Assembly: GCF_023065955.2 (NCBI RefSeq)
Contig: NW_026622797.1
Span: 53,069,689 to 53,133,688, forward strand
Source of the DNA: Ursus arctos
Taxonomy: Eukaryota > Chordata > Mammalia > Carnivora > Ursidae
Direction: 5' to 3'
Length of the DNA stretch: 64,000 nucleotides
The notes under the pieces: model-generated
Told to the model about the DNA's origin: nothing
Databases searched by the model: none
What the model saw: the letters and a program-made list of their open reading frames with translations, nothing else
In this document: positions 58,766-64,000 of the stretch, in pieces
Position numbering within the stretch: position 1 is the first letter of the stretch
Layout: each line of letters starts with the position of its first letter
Position numbers and translations under genes: made by a program

Positions 58766-59929
58766 ACAAGTTCAGGGGAATTTGCAAAATGACTGCAAAG
58801 TTTGTCTGAAAAATAAACATGCAAGAATAGCAAAGAAAATGCTGGGAAGGAAAATAGCAAGTGTGGGTTACCCAGCTGTAATTGTGGTTTGCAACAATAG
58901 AAAGCTCAATGGAAAGAACTCAGAAATAATCACAAGTTTATGGCAGGGTGACTTCAATAATGCTGGGTTTTCCAGACAGTACGGAAAAAAAACAGGTTTA
59001 GAATGAAAAAACTGGGGATGCCTAGATAGCCACTTGGAAAATAATAAAGCTAGATCCCTGCACGATTCTTTATCCCCAAATTCATAGGTCAAAAATCTGA
59101 ATGTAAAAACTTAAATTATAAAAAATTAAACAAAATTATAAATATTTTTATAATATTGTGTTGAAAAGACCTTTGGAAATACAGAATAATATTATACACA
59201 TACACACACATACACACACACCACAGTATGAAAAGACAATTGTTAAAGCAGGGAAAATATTGTCAATTTTTAGGATGAAAGATTGAGCTCTCATAGATCG
59301 ATTAAAAATATGAGGAACCCAATTTTAATATGAAGGGCAAGGAAAATAGCTCACAGCAAAAGAAATGATTAATAAACGTGTGAAATGATGCTCATTCTGT
59401 CAAAAATTTTAAAACACAAAAATTAAAACAAAGTGGTATTTTTTATCAGATTAGTCAATCCGAGTAACATATTATTTATGAGTACCTACTATGTGCCATG
59501 TGTTTTTAGTATTTTCTTGTCTGTATATTTTCTATAATATTCCCATGAGCATATTTTCCATAATAAGCAACCAACTTTTTAATAATATGATCAGGAGTTT
59601 GGATGGACACAGATGCCCCTAAAGAGCTTGATAACGCTTGGAAGGTGGAGTTTTTTGCTTGTCAAACTCAGCAGTCTTGTTGATATGCTCGATTTGATTG
59701 TGCATTCTATGAAAAAGAATGTGTTCATCTTTAAAAGTGATTTTTATATGCTCACAAAGCTAATTATTTCCCCCCGTTTGATTATATTTTATTGAATTGA
59801 CAATATTTCTGAGAGTGCAAAGTTAACATTGGAACATTAAATGACAAACCGAATCACAGTCATAGCCCACCGATCCTTCTCTTTTATCAGCCAGAGGGGA
59901 GAAGAGCAGTTAGCGGGGCTAGTCTTTCT
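58766..59929. other. AT-rich stretch with (CA)-type patch
   Basis: 'acacatacacacacatacacacacacc' at 59196-59222; a MIR-like phrase 'gagtacctactatgtgccatg' at 59479-59499. No gene recognised. Confidence 0.45.
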
Positions 59930-60080
59930 TCATCTCTTCATTCTTTCATTCAACAAACATTTACTGAATGTCTACTGTGTGCCAGGCACAGAGCTAGGCA
60001 CTGCAGATACTATAATGCACAAGAGAAAGAGGATCTCTACCCATAGACTGTACCATCTACCTGGGGCTAAAGGGAAGGAA
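59930..60080 (-). repeat. L2 3' end, minus strand
   Basis: 'cattctttcattcaacaaacatttactgaatgtctactgtgtgccaggcacagagctaggcac' is a well-preserved antisense L2 terminus. Confidence 0.75.
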
Positions 60081-61339
60081 ACCTACAATGGAACACTGCT
60101 GTAAGAACTTGAATTTGTATTAAGTAACTGAAATCTCCCCCTTGCCATCATTCTTTCAATCCAGAAATAATCTCGGGCTGCCCAGGGTAACACATTACTT
60201 CTGTGACTATACTAGATACTCATTTGTGGGTGATTGAAACACCTTAAAGTATCTTTTCAAGTAATATGTCAAACCTAAATGCAGCTAGGTCATAGACTTC
60301 CTCCAGATTAATAAGGCTAAACTTTTTGGCAACATAGGAGAGATTTTTCAGGTCTAAATGAATCATTAGGAATGAGTAAATCACAGACATAACAAATGCT
60401 CTATAATTAAGAAGATAAAGATGTATGTTAAGAAGTATCATAAATCTCAGAATAACCCAAAATGTTGTCCATTTGTCTTTGTCAACAAATACTGGAAAGA
60501 ACCCAAAGAAAAAGTCAAACATGTAACTTCAAATAGTCTATGCTTTCAAAAAACCATTAAGTTAATATATACTTCCTTAGGGGGGAAAAAACCTTCATAT
60601 ACTAAAAAATTAAGATAGTTTCACAAGTTACTTTATATGGTTCATAAATTATATTAGATTGAACCATATGAAATTGCCAAAATTTGATTTTTTTTTTACC
60701 TAGAAAATTTGCAATTTCATGTGGCTCACTCTAATAAAATGACATCATTTCTATTCCTAAGAAGAAATCTTTGCATCGTGAGTAATTTATAGCGCTCCCC
60801 TATAGCCACACTGCACTAAGCCCTATCTGACATCAATCCAAGGCTTTCCTTGGGGCCCATGGATTCCCCCAAGAAAGTATGAAACTGGAATTAAGGAGGA
60901 TCTTTGAACTTAGATGAAAAAAAATATGTATTTATTTTCGCTAACCTTTAACTGGAGCTTTGCATTTCTTTCAAATATAGACATGAGCAGTAAACTTTGA
61001 TAGCATTACCAGTACCCTTGTTTTTGTCATCAGTGGAAATCAGCTGTTTTCATAGTACATTACAGTTGTCCCAGCTATCTCAAAATAACTTTGATAGTTA
61101 TCATAAACTTGAAATTTCCTGTTGATATTAAATCTACCTTTAGGACTTATTATTTAATGCATTTAATACTAATCACAAATTTGTTTTTTAAAATATATGG
61201 ATAACTGAATTTTGATTAGTTTTCTTTATAATAAAGTGTTATATATCTTCTATGTTTTTAAAAATATATTATTCTGAGAAAAGTTTCCAAGGGCTTCCCC
61301 ACACTGTCAGAATTGGTCCATGGCACAGAAAGGTAAGAA
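60081..61339. other. AT-rich unique noncoding stretch
   Basis: No gene or assignable repeat. Confidence 0.4.
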
Positions 61340-61505
61340 CCCCTAGTACCCTTTGATCCTTGTAGCCACCCTGCTTAGTGGGTAGTATTATCACCCCCGA
61401 TGTGCAGAAAGGGGAGGTGGGGTCACTTGCTGAAGGTACACAGCTAACAGCACAACCAGGTTTCACAATGAGTCTAGCTTCAAAGCCCATGCTCTTACCC
61501 AGGAC
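61340..61505 (+). repeat. MIR, plus strand
   Basis: 'gatccttgtagccaccctgc', 'gtattatcacccccgatgtgcagaaagg', 'tcacttgctgaaggtacacagctaac' and 'caaagcccatgctcttacc' are sense MIR landmarks. Confidence 0.8.
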
Positions 61506-62040
61506 CTACACAGCCTTTGGAAATTTTCAGTGACCAACAGAGATCATAGTAGTCAACATACTGGTGATCATCCAATAATATTTGTGTGAACCTGAAAATG
61601 CTTCCCATGTGCAAAGACACTTAAGTGTTGTCCATGGCAATCATAAGCTTTCAAAATGAACAAGAAGACCTTCAATAGTAAGGAGAGTGGGCCCTGGGCA
61701 CCAGCCAGGGCTCTGAGGCGGGGAAAGCCTCAGAGACCCAGAGGGAGCTGTCAGAGAGGAAAAAGAGCCCCAGATGGGCATCCTGGCACACACAGGTGTC
61801 ACACGGTTGTAGCCAGTAAAATTACTTCTTAGTCATCATTTGTTTCTGTTTTTATTTCTCTTCTTCCCTTCTGTCTCCATGAGGTTTCTAATTGAGGTAT
61901 CTATCCCATTCCTCCATGTACTAGCCAATTTTCAGCTTGAAATAGAGAATTATTTCACATTTCAACTTGCAATATGCCAGGTTATTACAGAAGAAATTCA
62001 GGCTACTGTCTTTATCCATCTACTTGAGCTTTCATTGCTT
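61506..62040. other. Unique noncoding stretch
   Basis: No gene recognised. Confidence 0.4.
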
Positions 62041-62280
62041 TTTTTTTTTATTGAGGTGTAACTGTCCTAGAACATTAGTTTCAGGTGTACAGGGTAATGA
62101 TTCAATACTTGTAAATATGATAAAATGGTCACCACAGTAAATCTAGTTAACATCTGTCACCATAGTTACAGAATTTTCTCGTGATGAGAACTTTGAAGAT
62201 CTACTCTTCTAGCAACTTTCAAATATACAATATGGTATTAACTATAGTTACCATGATGCACATTGCATCTCTGTGACTTA

Positions 62281-62632
62281 TACATACATATACATTTATT
62301 TATTGAAGTATAATTAACATACAACAGTATATTAGTTTCAGATGTACAATATAATGATTCAACAATTCTATACATTTCTCAGTGCTCATCATGGTAAGTG
62401 TCCTCTTGGTCCCTTTGCCTATTTCACCTGTCCCCCTACCTATCTTACCTCTGGCAATCACCAATTTGTTCTCTGTATTTAAAAGTCTGGTGTTTTTTTG
62501 TTGTTTTTGTTCATCTCTCTTTTTTTTCCTTTGCTTTGTTTCTTAAATTCCACATGTGAGTGAAATTTTGTGGTATTTGTCTTTCTTTGATTGACTTATT
62601 TTAATTAGCATTATACCCTCTAGGTCCACCCA
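62281..62632 (-). mobile_element. Nested older-type L1 3' end
   Basis: A second antisense L1 3' UTR starts here ('tttattgaagtataattaac', 'ttagtttcagatgtacaatataatg') and runs to 'ctaggtccaccca'. The host L1 resumes at 62640 with 'cttattttacaactggaag', which continues the phrase broken at 62280. 'tgactta' at 62274-62280 and 62633-62639 is the likely target duplication. Confidence 0.65.
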
Positions 62633-62895
62633 TGACTTACTTATTTTACAACTGGAAGTTGGTATCTTTTGACCCCCTTTACCTATTTTGTGCATCCCCT
62701 ACCTCTCACCACTGGCAGCCACCAATCTGCTGTCTGTAGCCATGAGCTCAATTTTTTTTTAAGATTCCACATATGAGATCATTCAGTATTTGTCTTTTTC
62801 TGTCTGGCTTACTTCACTTACCATAATGCACTCAAGATTCATCCATGTTGCAAATGGCAAGATTTCCTTCATTTTTATGACTAAGTAATATTCCA

Positions 62896-62898
62896 GTG

Positions 62899-62929
<31 letters not shown>

Positions 62930-62954
62930 GTGTGTGTGTGTGTGTGTGCGTGTG
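62896..62954. repeat. (TG)n microsatellite within L1
   Basis: About 28 TG units with 'tatgtatg' and 'cg' interruptions, at the place where the L1 normally has a short 'tgtatata' stretch. Confidence 0.95.
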
Positions 62955-64000
62955 CACGCACATACATATATGCATTTTCTTTATCCGTGCATTTATTGAT
63001 GGACGCTTAGGTTGTTTCCATATCATGGCTATTGTAAATAATGCTGCAATGAACATGTGGGTGCAGATATCTTCAAATTAGTGTTTTCATTTTCTTTGAA
63101 TAAATACTCAGAGGTGGAATTGCTGGATCAGATGCTAATTCCATTTTTAATTTTTGGAGGAACCTTCATACTGTTCTCCACAGTGACTGCACCATTTTGC
63201 ATTCCCACCAACAGTGATGAAGATTCCCTTTTCTCCACATCCTTACCAACACGTGTTATTTCTTCTCTTTTTGATAATAACAATCCTAACAGACCTGAGG
63301 TGATATTTTATAGTGATTTTGATTTGCATTTCTCTGATGATTATTGATGTTGAACATCTTTTCATGTGTCTGTCTTCTTTGGAGAAAAGTGTATTCAGGT
63401 CCTTTGCCCATTTTTTAATTTGATTTTTACATTGAGTTGTGTGAGCTCCTTACATGTTTTGGATATTTACCCCCATCAGCTATATCGTTTGCACATACAT
63501 TCTCCCATTCTGTAGGGGTGTTTTGTTTTTGTTTTGTTTTTTTAGTTTCGTTGATGGTTTCCTGTGTTGTGGAAAAAGCTTTTTAGTTTGTTGTAGTCCC
63601 ATTTGTTTATTTTTGCTTTTGTTGCCCTTGCCTGAAGAGAGAGATCCAAAAAATATTGCTCAGACCGATGTCCAAGAGCTACTGCCTATGTTTTCTTCTA
63701 GGATTTTTATGGTTTCCAGTCTTACATTTAAGTCTTCAATCCATTTTGAGTTTATATGTGATTTAAGAAAGTGGTCCAGTTTCATTCTTTCCATGTAGCT
63801 GCCCAGTTTTCCCAACACCATTTATTGAAGAGACTGTTTTTTTCCTTATTGAATGTTCTTGCCTCCTTTGTTGAACATTAATGGGCTGTATCAGCATGGG
63901 TTTATTTCTAGACTCTTGGTTCTGTTCCATTGATCTATGTGTCTGTTTTTGTGCCAGTACCATACTGTTTTGATGACAATAGTTTTGTAGTATAATTTGA

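Larger units (their letters stand above)
62041..64000 (-). mobile_element. Old L1, minus strand, running off the window end
   Basis: Poly(T) and the antisense 3' UTR ('attgaggtgtaactgtcc') at the left are followed, after a nested insert, by antisense ORF2 C-terminal sequence ('aagattccacatatgagatc', 'ccaccaacagtgatgaagattccc', 'ttttgtgccagtaccatactg'). Minus-strand frames at 62832-63056 and 63763-63963 retain ORF2p words ([28 protein letters not shown]). A TG array interrupts the coding part at 62896. The 5' part lies beyond 64000. Confidence 0.85.

Overview
The window is nuclear DNA of a carnivoran mammal. The evidence is about fourteen tRNA-derived Can-SINEs, most with the 'gcgcctgggtgg' head, the 'gtctgccttcggctcagggcgtgatc' type core and an (AAATAA)n/AAATCTTT tail, plus carnivoran-style L1 elements. 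Several SINEs carry the 'cacagcggttaagcgtctgcc' head and 'tatgagcctgcttcttcctctc' body that I recall from bears and the giant panda, so Ursidae is my best guess (inference, not proof). I see no host protein-coding exon, tRNA, rRNA, snRNA or CRISPR array. The window is intergenic or intronic; the sequence alone does not say which. No previously undescribed system is visible; what can be read is a well-preserved record of retrotransposition.

Layout. 1-5.4 kb: two old minus-strand L1 3' segments (1451-2235, 2591-3447) with a MIR between, and a short L1 tail (4549-4660). 5.4-28.4 kb: mostly unique sequence with scattered MIR and L2 relics, eight Can-SINEs, several microsatellites, a small CpG-dense patch (about 10803-10974) and a T-tract bounded by a 14-bp duplication (10354-10393). 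28.57-30.31 kb: a compound L1, namely a minus-strand L1 with a 5' inversion (twin-priming shape) that was later hit by a 250-bp L1 3' end. 30.3-39 kb: unique sequence, MIRs, an L1 3' end and a minus-strand SINE. 39.07-39.79 kb: a young 5'-truncated L1 with a 20-bp target duplication. 41.2-42.5 kb: two directly repeated copies of one ancient repeat.

46.98-53.22 kb: the main feature, an essentially full-length plus-strand L1 (46995-53204) between 17-bp target-site duplications. It has a CpG-rich 5' UTR with a YY1-type box at its start, ORF1, ORF2, a G-rich 3' UTR and an A-tail. Its 5' UTR holds a Can-SINE with its own 12-bp duplication. ORF1 carries one frameshift and ORF2 three, although an 848-codon stretch with the whole reverse transcriptase domain is open. 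This copy looks unable to mobilise itself.

53.2-64 kb: MIR and L2 relics, a tandem pair of opposed SINEs (56667-57115), a long minus-strand L2 split by a SINE (57125-58540), and an old minus-strand L1 (62041 to the window end) that contains a nested L1 3' end and an expanded TG microsatellite.
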